Source: Planctomycetota bacterium (lineage in GTDB: Bacteria > Planctomycetota > UBA1135 > GCA-002686595). From it: 64,000 nucleotides of DNA. Numbering within the stretch: position 1 is the stretch's first letter; the number at the start of each line of letters is the position of its first letter. The stretch is taken from the NCBI GenBank assembly GCA_009691855.1, contig SIAI01000006.1, positions 62,001-126,000 on the forward strand, in the 5' to 3' direction. The translations under genes were made by a program, and so were the position numbers. The notes beneath the pieces are model-generated. The model made no database searches, was not told the origin of the DNA, and saw only the letters and a list, made by a program, of their open reading frames with translations. Shown here piece after piece: positions 23,791 to 34,028 of this stretch.

Positions 23791-26298
23791 ATGGAGAGGA
23801 CGTGGACGCCGCGGGGACTGGCGCTGCTGGCGGTGCTGGGCGCGCTGGTGGCGCTCGCCGCGGTGCTGGCGTCGGTGGAGCGCGGAAAGAGCGCGGCTTC
23901 GTCGCTCGCGGAGGGCGGCGCGCGAGCTTCCGAGGAGGCTCCGCTCGCCGCGCCGGAGCGCGCGCTGGCGACGCGCGCGAGTGCCGAGACCGCGGCCACG
24001 ACGACGACGCGAGTTGCGCCGAGCGCGGCGGAGCTCGCGGCGCTGTTCCCCGCGCCGAGGGTCGAGCGCATGCAGGTTTTCGGACGCGTCGTGGACGAGC
24101 GCGGCGCGCCGATCGAAGGCGCGGAGCTGTGCGCGTGCGGCTGGGGCAGCGGCCAGACCACGCCGCCGGTGCTCGTGTGTCGCTCGCTCGCCGACGGGAC
24201 GCTGGCGGGGGAGTGCGAGAAGGGCGCAGGGTTCCAGGAGTTCCTCGTGTTCGCGGCCGGACACGCCGCGGTGGAGATGCGCACGCGCCCCGGCGTGAGG
24301 GAGGCGCTGCAGCTCGGGACGATCGTGCTCGCCGACGGCGGCGACATCGCCGGGCTCGTGGTCGACGAGTCGGGGCGGCTCGTCGCGGGCGCCACCGTCG
24401 CGGCGTATCCCGGAGAGAGCTTTCCCAAGGACGCCGACGCGGCGCGCGCGGGTGAGTTCGACGTCCACGAGCGCACCCCCGTCTTCTTCTCCGAGGCGAA
24501 CGGCCGCTTCCGGATCCCCGGCGCGCCCTTCGGTCCGCGCTTCGTCGTCGTGCAAGCCACGCCGGGCAGCCCGTTCGGCTGGAGCGAGCTGTTCGAGCTC
24601 ACCGCGGTCGTGCCCGAGATTCGCGTGGTCGCCCCATCGAGGAAGCTCGGCAGTCGCTGGATCGGCGGCGTCGTTCGCGCGCCGGACGGCACGCCGCTCG
24701 AGGGCGCGACGTTGAGCGCGTGGAGCGGCGAGCTCAGGTGCTGGGCGACCTGTTCGGCCGACGGCTCGTTCACGCTCGAGCAGGACTGGCAGCGCTCGGT
24801 CGACCTCGTCGCCTTCGATCCGAAGCAGCGCTACGCGCCGCTGAAGGTCGAGGGCCTCGCGCCCGGCGCGCGCGACGTGGAGGTGCGCCTCGGCGAGCCG
24901 GACTGGGTGCGCATCGTGCTGCGCGACACAGAGAAACGCCCCGCTCCCTGGGGCCACGCGAAGGGCCTCAAGGACGGCCGCGACGCGCGCAACATCTTCC
25001 CGCCGCTCGACGCGAACGCCGAGGGCGTGCTGTGGATCCAGCGTCCGCTCGAGCGCTTCGGTGTCGAGACGCGCGCGCCGGGCTTCGTCACGCAGACCTT
25101 CGGCCCGTTCGAGCCGTACGAGCTCGGCGATGAGCTCGTGCTGACGCTGGAGCGCGGTCAGGCCCTGCGCGGGCGCGTCACCTGCGCCGGCGTGCCCGTG
25201 GCCGGCGCCACGCTCGCGCTCGGCAGCGCGAACGAGCAAGGCAAATGGCACGAGGCGCATGGCGTCGCGCCCGCCGAGCAACCCTGGACGTTCCTCGGCA
25301 CGATCTCGTTCGGCGCCGCCGACGGCACGAGCGACGCGAACGGCGAGTTCGTGCTCGGCGTCGCGCGCGCGGGCTGGCAGAACGTGCGCATCGACGCCGC
25401 CGGCTTCCCGACGACGGTGCGCGGCCCGTTCGAGCTCACGCAGGCGGGCTTCGATGGCCTGGAGCTCGAGCTCGAGCACGGCGGCGCGCTCAAGGGCCGC
25501 GTGCTGCTCCCGCCCGGCGCCGCGCCGCGCGAGCGGCTCGTGGCGGTCTCCGACGGCTGGGGCTACGCGCACACGGTCCCCGTGGATGCGGGCGGCGGGT
25601 ATGGCTTCGACGACCTCGCGCCGGGGCCGTACCAGGTGCGCCCGTCCGCGCCGCCGGCCGGCGCGCGCGAGCGGCTGTGGGGCGGCGACGAGCGCGCCGA
25701 GCCGCTCGCGTGGGACTGCACGGTGCGTGCGGGCGAGACGACGCGCTTCGACCTCGACCTCACACAGGAGGGCTCGTGCGTGCTCGTCGGGCGCTTCGCC
25801 TTCGGAGCGGAGGACCCGCGCGACTGGACCGCGCGGCTCACGGAGCCCGAGAGCGGCGCGCTGCGCGCCTACGTCGAGCTCGAGCGTGACGGGCGCTTTC
25901 GCCTCGCGCTCAGTCGGCCCGGGCGCTACGCGCTCGAGCTCACGGCGGGTGGGCACAGCTTCTCGACGGAGGTCGAGCTTGCAGTGGGCGAGACGGCGTG
26001 GTCGCTCGAGCGCCAGAGCTGCACGCTACGCGTGCACCCGCCGGATGCGCCGCCCACGGACGAGCGCGGCCGACCGACCTCGCACGGCTTTCTCCGCTTC
26101 GTGCAGGACGGGAGGCCGAGCTTCTGCGCCGCTATCTCCCTGCTCGCGTTCGAGAACGACTGGCTCGTGAACGTGCCCGCCGGCCGGGGCCGGCTCGAGC
26201 TCAGCGCGGGCGAGGACGAGCCGTGGCGACTCCTCGACGAGCTCGACATCCGCGCGGGCGAGGAGACGCTCTGCACGCTGCCCGCCGACGCGTTCTGA
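23791..26298 (+). CDS. Large membrane-anchored protein with carboxypeptidase-regulatory-like repeats
   Basis: 835 residues. An N-terminal signal anchor (about 9-28) is followed by a Thr/Ala-rich linker and then repeated Ig-like CarboxypepD_reg units, recognisable by V(V/R)DERGAPIEGAELCA, VVDESGRLVAGATVAAY, VRAPDGTPLEGATLSAW, VTCAGVPVAGATLALG and GRVLLPPGAAP. Such repeats are structural or adhesive modules on the outside of the cell. No catalytic domain seen. No partner is obvious apart from the divergent NHL protein. Confidence 0.7.
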   Translation: MERTWTPRGLALLAVLGALVALAAVLASVERGKSAASSLAEGGARASEEAPLAAPERALATRASAETAATTTTRVAPSAAELAALFPAPRVERMQVFGRVVDERGAPIEGAELCACGWGSGQTTPPVLVCRSLADGTLAGECEKGAGFQEFLVFAAGHAAVEMRTRPGVREALQLGTIVLADGGDIAGLVVDESGRLVAGATVAAYPGESFPKDADAARAGEFDVHERTPVFFSEANGRFRIPGAPFGPRFVVVQATPGSPFGWSELFELTAVVPEIRVVAPSRKLGSRWIGGVVRAPDGTPLEGATLSAWSGELRCWATCSADGSFTLEQDWQRSVDLVAFDPKQRYAPLKVEGLAPGARDVEVRLGEPDWVRIVLRDTEKRPAPWGHAKGLKDGRDARNIFPPLDANAEGVLWIQRPLERFGVETRAPGFVTQTFGPFEPYELGDELVLTLERGQALRGRVTCAGVPVAGATLALGSANEQGKWHEAHGVAPAEQPWTFLGTISFGAADGTSDANGEFVLGVARAGWQNVRIDAAGFPTTVRGPFELTQAGFDGLELELEHGGALKGRVLLPPGAAPRERLVAVSDGWGYAHTVPVDAGGGYGFDDLAPGPYQVRPSAPPAGARERLWGGDERAEPLAWDCTVRAGETTRFDLDLTQEGSCVLVGRFAFGAEDPRDWTARLTEPESGALRAYVELERDGRFRLALSRPGRYALELTAGGHSFSTEVELAVGETAWSLERQSCTLRVHPPDAPPTDERGRPTSHGFLRFVQDGRPSFCAAISLLAFENDWLVNVPAGRGRLELSAGEDEPWRLLDELDIRAGEETLCTLPADAF

Positions 26299-26352
26299 AC
26301 GTGCCCGCGAGGCGCAGGAGCGCCGGCGACTTCAGCGCGTGAGCGCGCGCGC

Positions 26353-29134
<2,782 letters not shown>

Positions 29135-29203
29135 CTAGCCTGGGTTATTCATGAGGTCTCGAGCGAAACGTCGCGACTGGTGCTCATGAATGATCCGGGC
29201 TAG
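29135..29203. repeat. Palindromic element (imperfect inverted repeat) before kdsB
   Basis: Two 21-nt arms (29135-29155 and 29183-29203) match in 18 of 21 positions when one is reversed, separated by 27 nt. The arms contain TTATTCATGAG and TAGCC at the outer end. One end touches the kdsB start codon and the other includes the stop codon of the lipoprotein gene, so it fills the whole intergenic space. It may be a REP-like or MITE-like mobile palindrome, or the trace of an IS end. In RNA it folds into a long hairpin. Confidence 0.7.
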
Positions 29204-29745
29204 GGCTTCTGCGGCGCCCCGGCACCCTGCGGTTGGTCCTGGAAGAACTGGCGTCCGCTCTGGTTCTGCACGGTCTGGTACGAGACGGTGATGTTGTAGA
29301 GCTGCAGGAACGTGTCGCGGCACTTCTGGAACGTCTGCCAGTCCGCGGCCTGCGAGCCGGTGCCCACCAGCCAGTGGCGGCGCGTCTCGCCGTGCGCGAT
29401 CTCCAGGCCCCAGCGGATCACGTCGCCCGAGGCAACGCCCGGCGCCTTGCCTACCTGAGCCTTGGAGTCGAAGCCTTGGTCCCCGAGCTCCTCGACGAAC
29501 GCCTCCATCACCTCGTCCGCCTGGACCTTGCGCGTCGCGTCGGCGCGCGTCTCGGAGTAGTAGGAGACGCGGTCGGTGTGGGACTCGCTGGCGAGCTCGA
29601 AGCGCTCGCCCGTCTTGAAGTTCCGCAGGGTGACGAGGTACTCCCCGGGCGCGTCGTCCTGCGCTCCGCGGCCGGCCCCGGTGCTGGCACAGGCGACGAG
29701 CAAGGCGCCAACGAAGGAAGCGAGAAAGCGCTGGAATCGGCTCAT
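29200..29745 (-). CDS. Small lipoprotein of unknown function
   Basis: 181 residues. An N-terminal signal with lipobox LLVAC (Cys about residue 19) predicts a lipid-anchored protein. The mature part (EYLVTLRNFKTGERFELASESHTDRVSYYS, then WGLEIAHGETRRHWLVG) has no family I recognise. The stop codon lies within the palindromic element. Transcribed in the same direction as kdsB, 65 bp upstream of it. Confidence 0.65.
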   Translation of the reverse strand: MSRFQRFLASFVGALLVACASTGAGRGAQDDAPGEYLVTLRNFKTGERFELASESHTDRVSYYSETRADATRKVQADEVMEAFVEELGDQGFDSKAQVGKAPGVASGDVIRWGLEIAHGETRRHWLVGTGSQAADWQTFQKCRDTFLQLYNITVSYQTVQNQSGRQFFQDQPQGAGAPQKP

Positions 29746-29960
29746 GGCAGGGTCCGTCCAGCGACCGAAAGCAGCGCTCCGAAGGGGAGGCCGCGCCCTG
29801 GACCGGGGGAGGATAACGGCGCTCGCGCGGCGCCACAATCTTCCGCCCTGGAGATCAGGGGCAGGTCTCGAAGTCGGCCACAGCCGGGTGTGTGGGGCGG
29901 ACCTCGGTACCCTTCCCTTCGTGTCCCTTCTTAGGATTTGTCCTCCTTTCCCTTTGAAAA

Positions 29961-29991
29961 CGAACCCGCCCTTTGGAGGAATGCGGGTTCG
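29961..29991 (+). promoter_or_regulatory. Hairpin in the leader of the LysM gene
   Basis: CGAACCCGC (29961-29969) pairs perfectly with GCGGGTTCG (29983-29991); the 13-nt loop contains TTTGGAGGAAT, including a GGAGG. It sits in the 322-bp space between the lipoprotein gene and the LysM gene, 76 bp before the LysM start. No U-tract follows. Could be a regulatory leader hairpin; TAGGAT at 29932-29937 may be an upstream -10 box. Confidence 0.4.
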
Positions 29992-30067
29992 GAGCGCGAT
30001 CCCCCGCCGCCGAAGTCCACCCCTCCGTGCTAAGTCCAATCCAAACCAGACCTTAGGTCATCGCCCG

Positions 30068-31045
30068 ATGGGTAAATTTGAAAAGCTGGTCGTGTTGACG
30101 GTGCTGTTTGCCGTCGCGATCGTCCTGGCCATCTCCTTTAACCGCGGCGGTAAGGAGGCCCAGGCCTCGGATCCGCTCGCAGGCGCCGAGCGGGTGCTTG
30201 GGCAGGAGGAAACCCTGAGCGAGGGCACGCCTCTGCCGAACTCGAGCACCGCGCCGAGCACTCCGGCCGCAGGCGAATCCAGCGCGCAGAAGGACCCCCA
30301 AGAGAAGAGCCTGCTGCTCAACGCCGGCCCCGAGAGCCGCGACCAGTCGGGCTTCTCCGCGGCGCCCACGCCCAAGCTGACGCTCGAGCCGCAGAGCGAT
30401 CCCTCGCGCCCGATCCTCAGGGAGTCAACCGCGCTGCGCCCCTCCTTCAGCGACAACTACATGGTGTACACCGCCGTCGAGGGCGACACCTGGGCCAGCC
30501 TCGCGCAGCGCTTCTACCAGGACGGCCGCTACACGCGGAATCTGCTGCGCGCGAACGACGAGATGCCCTCGCCCACCGCGGGCACGCCGATCCTCGTGCC
30601 GGTGTTCGACGAGATCGCCTCCGAGGCCGGGCTGCAGGCGAGCACGAGTCTGAGCCAGCCCCTGGCGAGCTTCACGACGACCGCCGCGCCCGTCGGCTCG
30701 CTGAGCGCCGACGCCCAGCCGCTCACGCCGTCGACCGGCACCACGCCCGCGCCCACCGGCAAGCTGCTCGAGTACGAGGTCCAGTCCGGTGACACGCTGT
30801 CCGACATCTCGCTGGCCGTGTTCGGCACGAGCACGCGCTGGAAGGAGCTGCTCGAGGCCAACAAGGACAAGCTCTCGAAGCCCGAGTCGCTCAAGGTCGG
30901 CATGAAGCTGAAGATCCCCGAGGGCGGCAAGCTCCCGGCCGCGGGCGCGACCAAGGCCCCGGTGAAGCAGAGCGAGCCCAAGACCAAGACGGCGCAGAAG
31001 AGCGAGCCCGCCGCGGCCACGCCGAAGAAGAAGAAGGTGCTCTAG
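30068..31045 (+). CDS. LysM-domain membrane protein
   Basis: 325 residues. One N-terminal membrane segment (about 7-24, LVVLTVLFAVAIVLAISF), a Ser/Thr/Pro-rich linker, a first LysM (about 133-180, YTAVEGDTWASLAQRFYQDGRYTRNLLRAN), a second linker and a second LysM (about 239-284, YEVQSGDTLSDISLAVFGTSTRWKELLEAN), then a Lys-rich tail. LysM modules bind peptidoglycan, so this is likely an inner-membrane protein reaching the cell wall. Followed by a very strong terminator. Confidence 0.88.
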   Translation: MGKFEKLVVLTVLFAVAIVLAISFNRGGKEAQASDPLAGAERVLGQEETLSEGTPLPNSSTAPSTPAAGESSAQKDPQEKSLLLNAGPESRDQSGFSAAPTPKLTLEPQSDPSRPILRESTALRPSFSDNYMVYTAVEGDTWASLAQRFYQDGRYTRNLLRANDEMPSPTAGTPILVPVFDEIASEAGLQASTSLSQPLASFTTTAAPVGSLSADAQPLTPSTGTTPAPTGKLLEYEVQSGDTLSDISLAVFGTSTRWKELLEANKDKLSKPESLKVGMKLKIPEGGKLPAAGATKAPVKQSEPKTKTAQKSEPAAATPKKKKVL

Positions 31046-31089
31046 CAGCCAGCCCTCCCGGCGCGGAGCTCGCTCCGCGTCCGCACGAA

Positions 31090-31135
31090 CACGGCCGGCG
31101 CTCCGCGATGCGGGGCGCCGGCCGTGCTGTTTTCT
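31090..31135 (+). terminator. Intrinsic terminator after the LysM gene
   Basis: A 17-bp uninterrupted stem (31090-31106 with 31110-31126, one T-G pair) with loop GAT, followed by CTGTTTTCTG. Stops LysM transcription before the convergent NtrC-type gene ending at 31158. Confidence 0.9.
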
Positions 31136-31157
31136 GCCGAGCGGCGCGGGTCCGCCG

Positions 31158-32588
31158 CTACTTCAGGTTGAAGCGCTCGAGCTTCTTGTAGAGGTGGCTG
31201 CGCTGCATGTCGAGGCGCTCGGCCGTGCGCTTCACGTTGCCCTCGTTCTCGGCCAGCTTGAGGCGGAAGAAGAGCGCCTCGCTGCGCTCCTTGAACTCCT
31301 CGAAGGTGCTGGCGGTGAACGGATCGTCGGCGCGCGCGGCCACGCCGCCCTGGAGCGTGCTCAGGCCTGGACCGTTTTCCAGGATGCGCTCGAGATCGGC
31401 GCGCGTGATCGTGCCTTCGGCCAGCACGCTGGCCGCCTCCAGCAGGTTGCGCAGCTGGCGCACGTTGCCGGGATAGGCGAGCCCGCGCAGCAGGGCCAGG
31501 GCTTCGGGCTCGAGCTCGCGCGGCCGGCGTCCGGTGCGTGCGGCGACCTCGGCCAGGAAGTGCTCGCACAAGAGCGGCACGTCATCGAGGCGCTCGCGCA
31601 GCGGCGGCACGCGCAGCGGCACCACGTTGAGCCGATAGAAGAGGTCCATGCGAAAGGTCTTGTCCTTCACCGCCTGGTTCAGGTCGGCGTTGGTCGCGGC
31701 CACCACGCGGATCTCGACCACGAAGGGCTTCGAGCCACCCACGCGCGTGACCTCGCGCGTCTCCAGCGCGCGTAGCACCTTGGCCTGGGCCGCCAGCGGC
31801 ATGTCGCCGATCTCGTCCAGGAACAGCGTGCCGCCGCTGGCGGCCTCGAAGTGTCCGATGCGGCGCTCGTGGGCGCCCGTGAAGCTGCCCTTCTCGTGCC
31901 CGAAGAGCTCGGACTCGATCAGCTCGGAGGGAATCGCGGCGCAGTTCACGGGCACGAACGGGCCCGCGCTCACGGCCGAGGCAAAGTGCAGCGCGCGCGC
32001 CACGACCTCTTTTCCGGTGCCGTTCTCGCCCGTGATCAACACCGGCGCGTCCGAGGCCGCGACGCGCGCCAGCTCGGCCTTCAGCCGGCGCATGGGCTCG
32101 CTCTTGCCGCGCAGTTCCCAGCGGCCCGAGAGCTGGCGGCGAAGCACGCGGTTCTCGCGCGCCAGCTTCGTTTGCCGCAGCGCGTTCTGCAGCGCCACCA
32201 GCACACGGTTCTGGTCCAGCGGCTTCTCCAGGAAGTCCTGCGCGCCGCGGCGCACCGCGTCGACCGCGGTGGCCACGTCGCCGTGTCCGGAGATCATCAC
32301 CACCGCCGGCGGATCGGGGCGCTCGCGCACCTTCTCCAGCAGCGCCAGCCCGTCGAGCTCGGGCATCTTCACGTCGGTGAGTATCAGCTCCGGCCGCCGG
32401 CCGAGGGCCTGCTCCTTCTCCAGGCGCGCCAGCGCTTGCTTGCCGTTCGGCGCGGTCCAGACCTCGAAGCCCTCGTAGCGCAGGATCATCTCGAGCGCCA
32501 CGCAGATGTCCGCGTCGTCGTCGACGACCATCACGATCGTGGGCGTCTTGGCGCGCTCGCCGTCCGTCACGCTTCGTTCTTTCTCCAT
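31158..32588 (-). CDS. NtrC-family sigma54-dependent response regulator
   Basis: 476 residues. Receiver domain with acidic pocket DDD at 23-25 and phospho-acceptor Asp72 in LTDVKMPELDG; AAA+ domain with Walker A GENGTGKE at 187-194 and the sigma54-contact loop GSFTGA at 234-239 (a GAFTGA variant); C-terminal Fis-type helix-turn-helix (NVKRTAERLDMQRSHLYKKLERF). It activates RNA polymerase carrying sigma54. No cognate kinase gene is adjacent. ATG 32588 is chosen because GGAG lies 7 nt upstream; ATG 32600 is an alternative. Divergent from anmK. Confidence 0.93.
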   Translation of the reverse strand: MEKERSVTDGERAKTPTIVMVVDDDADICVALEMILRYEGFEVWTAPNGKQALARLEKEQALGRRPELILTDVKMPELDGLALLEKVRERPDPPAVVMISGHGDVATAVDAVRRGAQDFLEKPLDQNRVLVALQNALRQTKLARENRVLRRQLSGRWELRGKSEPMRRLKAELARVAASDAPVLITGENGTGKEVVARALHFASAVSAGPFVPVNCAAIPSELIESELFGHEKGSFTGAHERRIGHFEAASGGTLFLDEIGDMPLAAQAKVLRALETREVTRVGGSKPFVVEIRVVAATNADLNQAVKDKTFRMDLFYRLNVVPLRVPPLRERLDDVPLLCEHFLAEVAARTGRRPRELEPEALALLRGLAYPGNVRQLRNLLEAASVLAEGTITRADLERILENGPGLSTLQGGVAARADDPFTASTFEEFKERSEALFFRLKLAENEGNVKRTAERLDMQRSHLYKKLERFNLK

Positions 32589-32647
32589 CCGCTTCTCCAT
32601 GCTCCGCGCAGCCGCAGCCGTGCCGTGGCTCGGTACCATAGCGCGCC

Positions 32648-33844
32648 ATGTTCGTTCCCGAGCACCCGCTCTCGCGCCTGTGGCTGGCGCTGGCGCGCGG
32701 CGAGGCGGTTGTGGCTGGCGTGCTCTCGGGCACTTCGGCCGACGGCATCGATATCGCACTCTTGCGCTTCGGCGTGGCCGGCCGGCCGCAGCCGCTGGCC
32801 TTTGCCACGCGCCCGTTCCCGCCCTATCTGGCGGGCGAGCTGCGCGCGGTGCTCGACGGTCGCGCGCTCGGCGCGCGCGAGATCGCGCGTCTGACGCGCG
32901 ATCTCGGCCGCGCCTTCGGCCGCGCGGCGCGCACCTTCGCCGACGAGCAGCGCGTGGCGCTCGAGCTCGTCGGCAGCCACGGTCAGACCGTCTACCACCA
33001 CGACGGCAACGAGCCCACCGGGCCGGCGACGCTGCAGCTCGGCGACGGCGACTTCGTGGCCGCCGCCTCGGGTGCGCTCACCGTCAGCGACTTCCGCAGC
33101 GCCGACCTGGCCGCGGGCGGCGAGGGCGCGCCGCTCTCGGGCGTGCTCGACGGCGAGCTGTTTCCCGACGCACCCCGTCCGCTGGCGATCCTGAACCTGG
33201 GCGGCATGGCCAACGTGACCTTCCTGGCGGCCGACGCGCCGGCCCTGGCTTTCGATACCGGGCCGGCCAACGCGCTGCTCGACGGCCTGGCGCGCGCGCT
33301 GCTCGCGCAGCCGTGCGACCTCGACGGCGCCGCCGCCGCGCGCGGGCGCGTGAACGGCGCGCTGCTGACCGAGTTCCTGCGCCACCCGTTCTTCGAGCGC
33401 GCGCCGCCCAAGAGCACCGGGCGCGACACCTTCGGCGCCGAGCACGTGGCTCGCGTGCTTTCCCGGACGCAGGCCATGAAGCTCGCCCCGCAAGACGTGC
33501 TGGCCACGGCCACGGCGCTGGTCGCGGAGAGCGTCGCGCGCGCCCTGGAGCGATTTCTTCCCGCGCGGCCGCGCGAGCTCGTGCTGTGCGGCGGGGGGGC
33601 CAATAACCCGTCCCTGTGTCGCGAACTCGCGCTCCGCACGCGGCTCGAAGCGCGCTCGAGCGCCGTCCACGGCCTGGCTCCGGAGGCCCGCGAGGCCACT
33701 TTTTTCGCCCATCTGGCGGTGCGCTTCGTGCTGGCGCGGCCCTCGACCGAGCCGCGGGTCACCGGCGCCCGGCGCGGCGGGGTGCTGGGCAAATTGAGCC
33801 TCCCACCGCTCGCCTCGAGCGCGGATTCAGCCCCTCGGCCGTAG
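32648..33844 (+). CDS. anmK: Anhydro-N-acetylmuramic acid kinase
   Basis: 398 residues. Converts 1,6-anhydro-MurNAc to MurNAc-6-phosphate in peptidoglycan recycling, which implies that this cell has a peptidoglycan wall. Family signatures: GVLSGTSADGIDIALL, GSHGQTVYH, DFRSADLAAGGEGAPL (with the catalytic Asp), NLGGMANVTFL, FDTGPANALLD and LCGGGANNP. The ~30 C-terminal residues are extra and unconserved. TACCAT ends 8 nt before the ATG and there is no Shine-Dalgarno: candidate leaderless mRNA. Confidence 0.95.
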   Translation: MFVPEHPLSRLWLALARGEAVVAGVLSGTSADGIDIALLRFGVAGRPQPLAFATRPFPPYLAGELRAVLDGRALGAREIARLTRDLGRAFGRAARTFADEQRVALELVGSHGQTVYHHDGNEPTGPATLQLGDGDFVAAASGALTVSDFRSADLAAGGEGAPLSGVLDGELFPDAPRPLAILNLGGMANVTFLAADAPALAFDTGPANALLDGLARALLAQPCDLDGAAAARGRVNGALLTEFLRHPFFERAPPKSTGRDTFGAEHVARVLSRTQAMKLAPQDVLATATALVAESVARALERFLPARPRELVLCGGGANNPSLCRELALRTRLEARSSAVHGLAPEAREATFFAHLAVRFVLARPSTEPRVTGARRGGVLGKLSLPPLASSADSAPRP

Positions 33845-33884
33845 CCAGGAGCCGGAACATGGATAGGCTCTTCAGCCCGGTTCC

Positions 33885-33913
33885 TTGATCCACAGGGGAC
33901 CCTCGGTATCATC
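33885..33913 (+). promoter_or_regulatory. sigma70-like promoter of the HEAT-repeat gene
   Basis: TTGATC (33885-33890), a 17-bp spacer and TATCAT (33908-33913) match consensus at 4/6 and 5/6. The predicted ~110-nt leader contains a hairpin CCCTGT-TTCCGG-ACAGGG (33921-33938) just after the transcript start. Confidence 0.5.
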
Positions 33914-34028
33914 CCGCGACCCTGTTTCCGGACAGGGGTTGGGGTCATCCAAACGTCCGTTGCTCCAGGATCCCTAGGTCTCTCCTCCCCTGCATCGAGG
34001 ACCTCACGAGTCCTTCATCGCCTTCGCC

